A DNA stretch of 64,000 nucleotides from Bradyrhizobium erythrophlei. GTDB lineage: Bacteria; Pseudomonadota; Alphaproteobacteria; Rhizobiales; Xanthobacteraceae. A program made the translations under genes and the position numbers. Below the pieces are notes generated by a model, which ran no database searches, was not told the DNA's origin, and saw only the letters and a program-made list of their open reading frames with translations. Shown here in pieces: positions 26,138-34,840 of this stretch; positions within the stretch are counted from its first letter, which is position 1, and each line of letters opens with the position of its first letter. The DNA is taken from the NCBI GenBank assembly GCA_900129675.1, contig FSRD01000002.1:186001-250000 (forward strand), read 5' to 3'.

Positions 26138-27180
26138 TCGGCGGCGGTCCGCTCGCCATCGCTTTCAGCCGGTTTGGCTTCAGCGCGCTTCTCGCTGTGT
26201 TCGGCAACGAAATAGATCGGACGCGCCTTCAACTCCGACAGGATCTTGCCGATATATTCGCCGACAATGCCGATCATGATGAGCTGCACGCCGCCGATGG
26301 TCATCAGGCCGATCACCAGCGACGGATAGCCGGGGACCTGTTTGCCGGTAGTCCAGACTTCCCAGAGGATCGAGAGGCCGAACAGGAACGCCACCGTCGC
26401 CAGCGCGACGCCGAGCAGGCTGGCAAACCGCAACGGCGCCACCGAGAACGAGGTCAGCCCTTCGATCGACAGGCCGACCAGCCGGCCCGCGCTGAACGTG
26501 GTGACGCCATGCGCGCGCGGCGCCGGCTCGTAGTCGACGCGGATCTGGCGGAAACCGATCCAGGTCGCGAGCCCCTTGAAGAACCGGTTGCGCTCGGGAA
26601 GCTGCTTCAGCGCGGCGGCCGCGCGCGGCGACAGCAGGCGGAAATCGCCGGCATCCTCGGGGATTTTCTGCCGCGCGCCCCAATTGATCAGCGCGTAGAA
26701 GCCGTGCACCGCAAGCCGGCGCAGGAACGATTCATTGTCGCGATGAGCCTTCGCCGTATAGACGACGTCGTAACCATCATCGATCCAGTGGCCGACGAGC
26801 TTCTCGACCAGGCTCGGCGGGTGCTGGCCGTCGCCGTCCATGAACAGGACCGCGCCGCGCCGTGCGTGGTCGAGCCCCGCCATCAGCGCCGCTTCCTTGC
26901 CGAAATTGCGCGACAGCGACACCACCTGGACGTCGAGCGCATCCGCCGCGAGGCCGCGCGCAATGGCGAGCGTGGCGTCGGCGCTGCCGTCATCGACATA
27001 GACCACTTCGCAGGCGAGGCGATAACGGCCCTTCAGCGTTTTGGCGAGGCCGACCAGCCGCTCGTGCAGCGGTGCGAGCGCTGCGGCCTCGTTGTACAGC
27101 GGCACGACGATCGACAGCCCCTGCGCCGCAGCATTGGCCGCGGTGGTCGACAGGCTAGAAACGTCCGTACCCAGCATCAT
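26134..27180 (-). CDS. GT2 polyprenyl-phosphate glycosyltransferase, GtrB/ArnC-like
   Basis: A 348-residue membrane-bound glycosyltransferase 2. The catalytic domain starts GLSIVVPLYNEAAAL (residue ~20), has the DxD-type site VLFMDGDGQHPP and the late QLPERNRFFKGLATWIGF motif. Two C-terminal TM helices (FASLLGVALATVAFLFGLSI and LMTIGGVQLIMIGIVGEYIG) fit the GtrB/ArnC layout of enzymes that load a sugar onto undecaprenyl phosphate. It is translationally coupled to the downstream deacetylase, as in other sugar-modification pairs. Confidence 0.88.
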   Translation of the reverse strand: MMLGTDVSSLSTTAANAAAQGLSIVVPLYNEAAALAPLHERLVGLAKTLKGRYRLACEVVYVDDGSADATLAIARGLAADALDVQVVSLSRNFGKEAALMAGLDHARRGAVLFMDGDGQHPPSLVEKLVGHWIDDGYDVVYTAKAHRDNESFLRRLAVHGFYALINWGARQKIPEDAGDFRLLSPRAAAALKQLPERNRFFKGLATWIGFRQIRVDYEPAPRAHGVTTFSAGRLVGLSIEGLTSFSVAPLRFASLLGVALATVAFLFGLSILWEVWTTGKQVPGYPSLVIGLMTIGGVQLIMIGIVGEYIGKILSELKARPIYFVAEHSEKRAEAKPAESDGERTAAE

Positions 27181-27253
27181 CGGTCAGGTTCCAAAGTTCC
27201 ATCACAGCATATGCTACTCGCCGCTTGCTGTCGCAACCATGAACGAAAACGCC

Positions 27254-28231
27254 TCACGGCCGCAGGAACGCCTCGAGTTTGGCGAACAGCGGATTCTCGC
27301 GGGCGAGCACATAGTCGAGCGAAGCGACCGAAACCGTGTCGGCGCCATGCTGGCGAAGGAAGCTGCCGAGCGCGTAAAGGTGCATCGGCGGGCAGTGCAG
27401 CGTCAGCATTCCGGAAGAGGTCGGTCCGCCGAACGGCGCGACCACGCCGAAACGATTATGCGCTTCGGTCAGCAGCGCGTCGTTGCAGCCGGCAAAGCGG
27501 GTGCGGACCTCGCGGTATTTGCTGGCGCGGGCACGGGCGGCGATGTGATCGAGGATGACGCGCGCGGTTTCGCGCGCTTCGCTCGACCAGTCGGCGTCCT
27601 TTGAGGCGACGAGGTTGGCCTGGCTGCGCAGGATGACGCCGTCGTCGAGCACCTTGAGACCATTGGCGGCGAGCGTCGCCCCGGTCGTCGTGATGTCGAC
27701 GATCATCTCGGCGGTGCCGACCGCGGGCGCGCCTTCGGTGGCGCCGGCGCTCTCGACGATGCGGTAGTCGACCACGCCGTGGGCGGCAAAGAAGCTCCGG
27801 GTCAGGTTGATGTATTTGGTCGCCACCCGCATCCGCCGGTTATGCTGGGCGCGGAAGCCGGTGGTGACGTCGTCGAGATCGGCCATGGTGCGGACATCGA
27901 TCCAGGCCTGCGGTACCGCGACCACGACATTGGCGCTGCCGAAGCCCAGGGTGTCGATCAGGAGAACGCGCTTGTCGGCATCGGCGATGCTTTCGCGCAC
28001 CAGATCCTCGCCGGTGACGCCGAGATGCACCATGCCGCGCGAAAGCTGGGAAGCGATCTCGCTCGCCGAGAGATAGGCGATCTCGACATGGTCGAGGCCT
28101 GAGATGGTGCCGCGATAGTCGCGCGCACCGCGCGGCTTCGCCAGCGACAGCCCGGCGTGGGTGAAGAAGGCTTCGGCATTTTCCTGCAGGCGGCCTTTGG
28201 AGGGAACCGCGAGAACGAACGGCGCGGTCAT
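27254..28231 (-). CDS. hisG: ATP phosphoribosyltransferase HisG
   Basis: A 325-residue HisG, the first step of histidine biosynthesis, joining ATP and PRPP. The N-terminus FVLAVPSKGRLQENAEAFF and the PRPP-binding region DITTTGATLAANGLKVL are typical. The protein is about 100 residues longer than the catalytic short form; the extra C-terminus (from ~GVVAPFGGPTSSGMLTLH to the end) resembles the regulatory ACT-like domain of long HisG. It overlaps hisZ by four bases. Confidence 0.93.
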   Translation of the reverse strand: MTAPFVLAVPSKGRLQENAEAFFTHAGLSLAKPRGARDYRGTISGLDHVEIAYLSASEIASQLSRGMVHLGVTGEDLVRESIADADKRVLLIDTLGFGSANVVVAVPQAWIDVRTMADLDDVTTGFRAQHNRRMRVATKYINLTRSFFAAHGVVDYRIVESAGATEGAPAVGTAEMIVDITTTGATLAANGLKVLDDGVILRSQANLVASKDADWSSEARETARVILDHIAARARASKYREVRTRFAGCNDALLTEAHNRFGVVAPFGGPTSSGMLTLHCPPMHLYALGSFLRQHGADTVSVASLDYVLARENPLFAKLEAFLRP

Positions 28232-29391
28232 GATTGGCCTCCGCGCGCGGGCTCGCCCAGTTGCGTCAGGGTTTCGATCCAGACCGAGAATCCGACCGCG
28301 GGGATCGGCGAGGCGGCGCCGAGCTGGGTCATCAACCCATCATAACGGCCGCCCGCCACCAGCGGCTCGAGGCCATTGCCCCTGGCGTGCAGCTCGAACT
28401 CGAAGCCGGTGTAGTAATCGAGGCCGCGCCCGAACGCAGTGGAAAAACGCGTCAGGCCGGTGTCGATGCCGCGCGCGGCCATGAAGCCGACACGGCTCTC
28501 GAACTGATCGATCGCAGCAGTGATATCGAGCCTGGCGTCCTCGGCCAGCGCCCGCAATTGTGCGATCGAGTCATCAGGATCGCCCGCGATCGCGAGGAAG
28601 CGCTTGATGATCCCGAGCGCATCGCGCGGCAGCGCGCCGCCCTTCAGGGTCGATTGTTCGAGGAAGCGGTCGGCGATTTCGGCAACCGTGCGGCCGCCGA
28701 CATTGGTGGTGCCGGCGATCGACATCAGGTCGGTGACCAGCGCCAGCGCCGCCTTGCGGTCGGAGCCGGCAAGGGCCGCCAGCACGCCCTCATATTCGTT
28801 GCGGCCGGGTGCGGTCGCCAGCGTCAGCCGCTCGATATCCTCGGCGAGACTGACCTTGCGGTTGAAATCCTTGATCAGCCGCCGCCGCCAGACCGGATAG
28901 AGCCCGAGCGCGTCGATCAGCGCGTTGAACAGCGCGACGTCGCCGGTGCGGATTTCGACATCCTTCAATCCAAAGGCGGTGGTCGCCTCCAGCGCCAGCG
29001 CCAGCATTTCTGCATCCGCCGCGGCGCGATCCTGCCGGCCGAAGGATTCGATGCCGGCCTGCAAGAATTCGCTCGGCTGGCCGCCGCGATAGCGGAACAC
29101 CGGGCCGAGATAGCTGAAACCCTGGGGCTGGCCGGCCTGGCCGGAGGCGAGATAGTCCCGCGCCACCGGGATAGTGAGATCGGGACGAAGGCACAGCTCC
29201 TCGCCGCTGGGGTCGGTCGTCAGATAGAGGCTCTTGCGGATGTCCTCGCCGGAGAGATCGAGGAACGGCTCGGCCGGCTGCAGGATGGCGGGCTCGGCCC
29301 TGGTGTAACCGGCCTGCGCAAACGACAACAGCAGTGCATCCGCCCATGCGGCGGACCCGGCGGCACCACTGATGGCGGCGGTCACGGTCAT
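28228..29391 (-). CDS. hisZ: HisZ, regulatory subunit of ATP phosphoribosyltransferase
   Basis: A 387-residue protein like histidyl-tRNA synthetase without its anticodon domain. Visible are the class II motif 2-like YLGPVFRYRGGQPSEFLQAG and motif 3-like GFEFELHARGNGLEPLVAGGRYDGL. HisZ normally binds short HisG and confers histidine feedback. ATG 29391 follows GGACG and seems better than the TTG 29403. The stop overlaps hisG. Its pairing with an extended HisG is unusual. Confidence 0.9.
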   Translation of the reverse strand: MTVTAAISGAAGSAAWADALLLSFAQAGYTRAEPAILQPAEPFLDLSGEDIRKSLYLTTDPSGEELCLRPDLTIPVARDYLASGQAGQPQGFSYLGPVFRYRGGQPSEFLQAGIESFGRQDRAAADAEMLALALEATTAFGLKDVEIRTGDVALFNALIDALGLYPVWRRRLIKDFNRKVSLAEDIERLTLATAPGRNEYEGVLAALAGSDRKAALALVTDLMSIAGTTNVGGRTVAEIADRFLEQSTLKGGALPRDALGIIKRFLAIAGDPDDSIAQLRALAEDARLDITAAIDQFESRVGFMAARGIDTGLTRFSTAFGRGLDYYTGFEFELHARGNGLEPLVAGGRYDGLMTQLGAASPIPAVGFSVWIETLTQLGEPARGGQS

Positions 29392-29528
29392 TTCGACGTC
29401 CAATATCCCGAAAAAGCGGGTTCCAAGGTCTTGTTGGCGCAGCCCTTAGCATGGCCAAGGCAGGGTTTCGACTGGGATTGACCAAGTCGCTTAATGGCAG
29501 GTGCCTTAACGGCTTATGGCCGACTTGC

Positions 29529-30293
29529 CTACCCCGGTTTGACGTCCGGTCTGGCCCAATCCCCGAGCGCGGCCTGGACCAGCGCCAGCGCGGCCACCCC
29601 TGCAGTGTCCGCCCGCAGGATTCTCGGCCCCAAGGCGAGCCGGAGAATTTGCGGCTGCCGCAACAGCAGCGCGCGCTCCTCCTCGGCAAATCCGCCTTCG
29701 GGACCGATCAGGATATCGACCCCGTCAGGGGCGGCTAACCCCTGCTGCAGCGCCTGCAGGGGATTACCGACCTTGGCGGCCTCGTCGCAGAACACCAGCA
29801 GCCGCTTTGCCTCACGCTGGCTCACGAAGCGGTCGAGCGGAATGGGCTCGGCGACACCGGCCAGGCTCAGGATGCCGCATTGCTCGGCGGCCTCGATGAC
29901 GTTAGCGCGCATCCGCTCGCTATTGACCCGCGAGACCTGGGTGAAACGGGTCAAAACCGGTTGCAGCCGGGACGCGCCCATCTCGACTGCCTTTTGCACC
30001 ATGTAGTCGAGCCGGGCGTGTTTCAGCGGTGCAAAGACATAGGCGATGTCGGGCAGGCGGTCCTGCGGCCGGGTTTGGGCTGTGATCGTCAGGCTGTCCG
30101 GCCGTTTGCGGCCCGCGATCTCGGCCTGCCACTCGCCATCGCGTCCGTTGAAAACCAGGATCGATTCGCCGGCGGAAAGTCGCAGCACGTTGCCCAGATA
30201 GTTGCTCTGGTTCCGCTCGAGCGCGACCGATTGCCCCGGGCTCAAGGCGGCATCGACGAACAAACGGGGGGCGCGAAAGTCGAGTTCAGGCAT
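29529..30293 (-). CDS. rsmE: 16S rRNA m3U1498 methyltransferase RsmE
   Basis: A 254-residue SPOUT methyltransferase that N3-methylates U1498 of 16S rRNA. The PUA-like N-terminus has RNQSNYLGNVLRLSAGES; the SPOUT knot has IGPEGGFAEEERALL and the family ending LGPRILRADTAGVAALALVQ. The order of domains and length are standard. It is followed downstream by hisZ after a 125-bp gap. Confidence 0.95.
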   Translation of the reverse strand: MPELDFRAPRLFVDAALSPGQSVALERNQSNYLGNVLRLSAGESILVFNGRDGEWQAEIAGRKRPDSLTITAQTRPQDRLPDIAYVFAPLKHARLDYMVQKAVEMGASRLQPVLTRFTQVSRVNSERMRANVIEAAEQCGILSLAGVAEPIPLDRFVSQREAKRLLVFCDEAAKVGNPLQALQQGLAAPDGVDILIGPEGGFAEEERALLLRQPQILRLALGPRILRADTAGVAALALVQAALGDWARPDVKPG

Positions 30294-30499
30294 TTGCGAG
30301 GTCCAATCCGTGCCGCCTTTTAGCCGAAAGGGTTGCGATCGGGGTCGATTATTGTCGATCGGCGCGGCCCTGCGCCGCGCTGTCGCCCGATTCGATGGGC
30401 GTCATGATGGAACTCCGGGGATCGTAAAACGCCTTTAATCGGAAAACGCGCTTCGAGCGGAAGCCCGCTGACCCCTTCGGGCGTTGCTGGAGAAAACCC

Positions 30500-30948
30500 G
30501 TGATGATCCGTCAACTGATTGTGCCGTTGACCTTTGCCGCCTTTATCTTCCACGCGAGTCTGGCTTTCGGGCAGAGCACACTTCCTGCACCGCTGCCTGA
30601 TCAATCCGCCGCCTCGGACGCCTGCAAGAGCGGATTCACTCCCTTGCGCGCAGAGGCGGAGGCGCGGGGCAAGCTGATCAAGGCTGCCAGCGAGCGCCAC
30701 GCGCCGCCGGAGGAAGCCTGCAAGCTGATCGGAAATTTCCGGCAGTCCGAAATCAAGATGATAAAATATGTCGAAGCCAACTCGGCCAAATGCGGAATTC
30801 CGCCGCAGATCGGCGATCAGCTCAAGGCCGGCTCAAGACCACCGAAGGAATGCTGAAGACGGTCTGCGCGGTGGCGAGGCCGGGAGAGCCGGCCGGACCA
30901 GGACCGGTCGGCGACTTCGACGACGTTGGCGCCGGTAATCTTTGAGAC
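30500..30948 (+). pseudogene. Secreted four-helix-type protein, copy 1, frameshifted
   Basis: The frame from GTG 30500 gives a signal peptide and a Cys-containing domain (SDACKSGFTPLRAEAEARGK, then SERHAPPEEACKLIGNFRQS) and stops early at 30856. The neighbouring copy at 31167 continues past this point. Here AAGGCCGGCTCAAGACC has one base fewer than AAGGCCGGCCACAAGAAC in copy 2. Restoring it gives a protein that continues LKTTEGMLKTVCAVARPGEP and ends near 30948. The 118-residue product may still be made. The domain of ~100 residues with four Cys has unknown function. Confidence 0.65.
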
Positions 30949-31166
30949 CTGGGTGAAGCCGCGCCAAAACCGGTTGCAAATGCCGCTCTTAGCCTAAAGC
31001 GCTAGAATCCGGGCTCAATTTTGACCGCGGGCGCGGCCTTGCGCCGTGCTGTTGCCCAATTCAACGGGTTGTTAAGGGTACCCAGCAATTGTAAAATGCC
31101 TTATTCGCAAGTCGCGCTTCGATGGGAAGACGTTGGGGCCTGCTGGACCTTGCCGGAGAAATACCC

Positions 31167-31832
31167 GTGATCATCCGCTGCCTGATTGTGCCGCTGACCG
31201 TTGCCGCCGTCACCCTCAATGTGGGTCAGGCCTTCGCGCAGGGCGCGTTCCCGGCGCCGCTGCCCGGTCAAGCCGTGCAACCCAACGACCCCGCATTTCC
31301 GCCCGTTAACGGCTCCGCCCCGGCCGCGTCCATCGGCGCCGCGCCGTCCGCATTTCCCTCTGGCGGGGCCGCGCCGATCAACGGTTCAGCGTTCGAGCGC
31401 ACACCGGCGCCGCCATCCGGCGGTGCGGCGGACGCCTGCATGAAAGGGTTCATTCCCCTGCGCGAAGAGGCGGAGAAGCGCGGCAAGCTGATCAAGGCCG
31501 CGAGCGAGCGGCATGCGCCACCGGATGAGGCCTGCAAGCTGATCGGAAATTTCGGCCAGTCCGAAATCAAAATGATCAAATACATCGAAGCCAACTCGGC
31601 CAAATGCGGAATTCCGCCGCAGATCGGGGATCAGCTCAAGGCCGGCCACAAGAACACCGAAGGAATGCTGAAGAAGGTCTGCGCGGTGGCGCAGCAGGCG
31701 CAGACGCGCGGGCCGGCCGCGCCGAGCCTGAGCGAAGTACTGGGCTCCGCGGCGTCGGCGCCGGAAGCGACGCCGACGCAAAAGGGCGGCAGCACCTTCG
31801 ATACGCTGAACGGCAACGTTCTCACCCGATGA
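31167..31832 (+). CDS. Secreted Cys-containing protein, copy 2
   Basis: A 221-residue periplasmic protein. GTG 31167 after GGAGAAA is the counterpart of the start of copy 1, so I prefer it over the longer frame from 31122. A signal peptide ends near AFAQ. A Pro/Ala/Gly linker of ~60 residues, absent in copy 1, precedes the Cys domain (DACMKGFIPLREEAEKRGKL, ACKLIGNFGQSEIKMIKYIE, NSAKCGIP, KKVCAVAQQA). A Ser/Thr tail follows. I do not recognise a characterised family. The 118 bp before each copy are also similar, so the whole unit was tandemly duplicated. Confidence 0.7.
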   Translation: MIIRCLIVPLTVAAVTLNVGQAFAQGAFPAPLPGQAVQPNDPAFPPVNGSAPAASIGAAPSAFPSGGAAPINGSAFERTPAPPSGGAADACMKGFIPLREEAEKRGKLIKAASERHAPPDEACKLIGNFGQSEIKMIKYIEANSAKCGIPPQIGDQLKAGHKNTEGMLKKVCAVAQQAQTRGPAAPSLSEVLGSAASAPEATPTQKGGSTFDTLNGNVLTR

Positions 31833-31842
31833 CCGGTCCAAG

Positions 31843-32775
31843 ATGAGCGACGCCAGCGCCCGCGTCGCCGATGCGACCGGCAACTGGGTCGACACCCGTG
31901 CGCCCTCGTGGTCGCGGCCCTATCTGCGGCTCTCGCGTTTCGACCGGCCGATCGGATCGTGGCTGCTGTTGATGCCATGCTGGTGGTCGGCGGCGCTGGC
32001 TGCCGGCGTCTCGCGCACAATCGGCCAACTGCCCCTCGTCGTCGTGCTGTTCTTCATCGGCGCCTTTGTGATGCGCGGGGCGGGGTGCACCTGGAACGAC
32101 ATCACCGATCGCGATCTCGATGCAAAAGTCGAGCGCACGCGGTCGCGGCCGATACCGGCCGGGCAGGTGAGCGTGCCGCAGGCGCTCGCCTTCCTGGTGC
32201 TGCAGGCGCTGATCGGGCTGCTCGTGCTGCTGCAATTCAACCGCTTCGCGGTCATGACCGGCATCGCTTCGCTGATCATCGTCGCGGTCTATCCCTTCAT
32301 GAAGCGCATCACCTGGTGGCCGCAGGTTGTGCTTGGGCTGGCCTTCTCCTGGGGCGCGCTGATGGGATTTGCCGTCATCCTCGGACGGATCGACCTGACC
32401 GCGCTCGCGCTCTATGCCGGCTCGATCGCCTGGGTGATCGGCTACGACACCATCTACGCGCATCAGGACGCCGAGGACGACGCGCTGATCGGCATCAAAT
32501 CCACCGCGCGCCTGTTCGGCGCGCGCACCCATCGCGCGCTGGTGGTGTTCTACACGCTCGCGGTCGTGCTGATCGGCGCGGCGCTGGTGCTGGCGGGGGC
32601 GCGATGGCCGGCGTGGATCGGGCTTGCCGCGTTCGCGGCGCATCTGATCCGGCAAATCCGGCGGCTCGACATCGGCGATCCCGCGCTATGCCTGCGGATC
32701 TTCAAATCCAATCGCGACGCGGGGCTATTGCTGTTTGCTGGATTGCTGGTCGATGCGGTGATGCGGGCGATCTAA
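31843..32775 (+). CDS. ubiA: 4-hydroxybenzoate octaprenyltransferase UbiA
   Basis: A 310-residue membrane prenyltransferase that joins the polyprenyl tail to 4-hydroxybenzoate in ubiquinone synthesis. The first Asp-rich site is NDITDRDLDAKVERTRSRPI around residues 85-105; the second is YDTIYAHQDAEDDALIGIKS near 205. About eight TM segments surround them. It starts 11 bases after the secreted-protein gene and may share its transcript. Its 3' end touches a large repeat at 32779. Confidence 0.95.
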   Translation: MSDASARVADATGNWVDTRAPSWSRPYLRLSRFDRPIGSWLLLMPCWWSAALAAGVSRTIGQLPLVVVLFFIGAFVMRGAGCTWNDITDRDLDAKVERTRSRPIPAGQVSVPQALAFLVLQALIGLLVLLQFNRFAVMTGIASLIIVAVYPFMKRITWWPQVVLGLAFSWGALMGFAVILGRIDLTALALYAGSIAWVIGYDTIYAHQDAEDDALIGIKSTARLFGARTHRALVVFYTLAVVLIGAALVLAGARWPAWIGLAAFAAHLIRQIRRLDIGDPALCLRIFKSNRDAGLLLFAGLLVDAVMRAI

Positions 32776-32778
32776 CGA

Positions 32779-32924
32779 CGTCATCCTGAGGTGCGAGCCA
32801 ATGCCAACGGGTCGCGCGAATGCGCGCCCGATGACAGGCTCCGCGAGCCTCGAAGGATGAGAAGCCCCGGTGCGTGCGGCCATCCTTCGAGGCGCGCGAA
32901 GAGCGCGCGCACCTCAGGATGACG
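32779..32924. repeat. Composite palindromic repeat after ubiA
   Basis: CGTCATCCTGAGGTGC at the left and GCACCTCAGGATGACG at the right are inverted. The interior left arm, GGTCGCGCGAATGCGCGCCC and GATGACAGGCTCCGCG, is the reverse complement of the right half of the CGTCATTGCGAG repeat at 16085. It looks like one repeat inside another. Confidence 0.8.
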
Positions 32925-33156
32925 TCGGTGTATGTGGCAGGAGCGAGAGCTCGATCCCGCGCGATGATCTCGCGCTCGCGCTGATTGTTGTCAGGATTTG
33001 CCGCTGGCTCGACCCCGGTCGCGAATGCCCCATACGCGATATGCGCGCCCCGTCCAGTTCTGGTTGAACTTGGTCTCAAAAACGGGTCTTTAGACAAGCC
33101 CGCACAATCGGAGCTAGGATCAGCATAGTCACCGAGATGGTGGAGCATTCGCAAAT
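32925..33156. other. Non-coding stretch with a DUF6101 3'-end remnant
   Basis: No gene is supported here. Bases 32954-32998 are about 85% identical to 34034-34081, the 3' end of the DUF6101 gene, in the same minus orientation, and encode REREIIARD-like residues. The remainder is unassigned. Confidence 0.5.
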
Positions 33157-33918
33157 ATGATGAATCTATTGATTTCGTTGCTTGTGTTCGCGCTGATATT
33201 TGGCGGCGCCCTGGCTGGGATGGCCGTTCGGCCGTTATTGTCGGAACACCACTTGCACTCGGACTCCAAAGACGTCGTAAAGCTGACCGCGGGCCTGATT
33301 GGCACACTGACCGCACTCGTACTGGGTCTGTTGATCGCATCCGCAAAAACTACGTTCGACCAGAAAACAAACCGGGTCAGGCAGTTGACCGCAACGATCA
33401 TCCTTCTGGACGATTTGCTTACGCAATACGGACCGGAAGCAACCTCTGTCCGAAAGCTCCTGCGGCAGAGCATGCCACCGATGGCTGATCGCATTTGGCA
33501 CGAGCAAGCGAACCCAACCGGGAAACCCGCTCGCTTCGAGTCCAGCGTGGAGGCGTGGGCATTCTATGATGAGCTCGAACGGCTATCGCCGAACAACGAT
33601 ACGCAACGTTCCCTGCAGTCTCGCGCTATTGCGGCTTTCACGGAAGGCGCGCAGATGCGACTGCAGTTGTTTACGCAGGCCGGCAGTTCAATTCCGACGC
33701 CTTTTCTGGTGATTATGGTATTTTGGCTGAGCGCGATCTTTGTGAGCGCCACCCTGTTTGCGCGGGCGAACATGGTCGTCACGATTTCGCTGTTTGTATG
33801 CGCGCTGTCGTTTGCCGGCGCGATCTTTCTGGTTTTAGAGCTGGATGATCCCTTCACGGGACTCATGGGGATTTCAAGCTCGATACTGCGGAGTGCACTT
33901 TTGCCGCTGAACCCGTAA
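33157..33918 (+). CDS. DUF4239-like membrane protein
   Basis: A 253-residue membrane protein with two N-terminal TM helices (LLISLLVFALIFGGALAGMA; LIGTLTALVLGLLIASA) and two at the C-terminus (FLVIMVFWLSAIFVSATLFA; VTISLFVCALSFAGAIFLVL), with a soluble helical domain of ~110 residues between. This layout, and the LTALVLGLLIASAKTTFDQK and LDDPFTGLMG sequences, fit the DUF4239 (bestrophin-like) family. The function is unknown. GC content and codon use look a little lower than those of its neighbours, which could mark a later acquisition. Confidence 0.75.
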   Translation: MMNLLISLLVFALIFGGALAGMAVRPLLSEHHLHSDSKDVVKLTAGLIGTLTALVLGLLIASAKTTFDQKTNRVRQLTATIILLDDLLTQYGPEATSVRKLLRQSMPPMADRIWHEQANPTGKPARFESSVEAWAFYDELERLSPNNDTQRSLQSRAIAAFTEGAQMRLQLFTQAGSSIPTPFLVIMVFWLSAIFVSATLFARANMVVTISLFVCALSFAGAIFLVLELDDPFTGLMGISSSILRSALLPLNP

Positions 33919-34029
33919 GCTCCGGTGGTCGAGACATACACAACGAAAGGAGGCGTTCGTTGGCTAGGAGCCCGAAGCGTGGCGAACCGGAAATCAGCAA
34001 GCCGCTTGCAGAAGCCTGATTTACCCGCC

Positions 34030-34554
34030 CTAATCCCGTGCGATGATCTCGCGCTCGCCCTGATGGATATTCGCAGGATTGAGCAGGTCGCCGCCGCGCC
34101 GCCGCACCAGAAATTTCGGACGCCGCGCGCGGATCGCGTTGTGACGCCGGCGCCGGACCGCGGGTTCGCTCGGCTGGTCTTCCGGCAATTGCGGCAGCTG
34201 GAAGATGTCGCTCCACATCTGCCAGGCGGAAGTAATCTCCTCGCGGTCGGAGCTGACGCCGAGCGGGATGTTCAATGACGGGTCGCGATGGACCAGCACC
34301 AGCATTTGCGCGTCGTCGAGGCCGCGCAAAGCAACACCGAGAAAGTCGCTGACGCGAACGTTGACGGCCATCTGCATGCCCTGGACGGCACGGTGCAGCA
34401 CGACGCGTTCGCGGTGAAGTTCGATTCTCCGCACGCCGCCGTCTGCGCGGGTATCCTGCGCATGGAAGCTGAGCGGAAGAGAAAGAGGGTCGAGCCGCAT
34501 GACACGGCTCGACCCGGCGGGATTGATCCCGCTTGTAGATGTTTGACGCCTCAC
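34030..34554 (-). CDS. DUF6101-family protein
   Basis: A 174-residue protein I associate with DUF6101, a family of unknown function in Bradyrhizobium and relatives. It reads VRRQTSTSGINPAGSSRVMR at the start, has an IELHRERVVLHRAVQGMQMA beta segment, and ends with a basic region and GEREIIARD. GTG 34554 is preceded by GGGGAGA; the longer frame starts with a TTG and lacks a ribosome site. The basic C-terminus (RRRRHNAIRARRPKFLVRRR) suggests nucleic-acid contact, which is inference. Confidence 0.7.
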   Translation of the reverse strand: MRRQTSTSGINPAGSSRVMRLDPLSLPLSFHAQDTRADGGVRRIELHRERVVLHRAVQGMQMAVNVRVSDFLGVALRGLDDAQMLVLVHRDPSLNIPLGVSSDREEITSAWQMWSDIFQLPQLPEDQPSEPAVRRRRHNAIRARRPKFLVRRRGGDLLNPANIHQGEREIIARD

Positions 34555-34674
34555 GGCTTTAGTCTCCCCGCCAGGATTATGTTCCCGGTCGATAGGCAAG
34601 ACCTTAGCGGAGCCGTTTCCGTTTCGCCTTAAAAAGACTGGTTAACCCGCGGTGACCTGCCCTTCATCCGCTCG

Positions 34675-34716
34675 CATGATTGACAAGACCTTGGCTCACA
34701 TGATTGACGAGACCTT
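34675..34716. repeat. Two 18-bp direct repeats, 24-bp period
   Basis: CATGATTGACAAGACCTT at 34675-34692 and CATGATTGACGAGACCTT at 34699-34716 differ at one base. They are in the leader of the pmbA operon. Two binding sites on nearly the same face of the helix could be regulatory, but this is inference. Confidence 0.6.
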
Positions 34717-34840
34717 GCGTGACTACCGAAATTGTTTGGCTTTTCCGGCCGCAAAATGCTTGAAATCCCTGTGAATCAGGCACATCTGGTGGGCCTGCTG
34801 ATCTGTGTTCCCGCCCGCTTCAATGTCAGGGATTTTGTTT

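Noticed and set aside
32702..33346. 214-residue minus-strand frame downstream of ubiA
   Set aside because: It runs through a palindromic repeat and the antisense of two genes; only the short DUF6101-like segment within is of interest.
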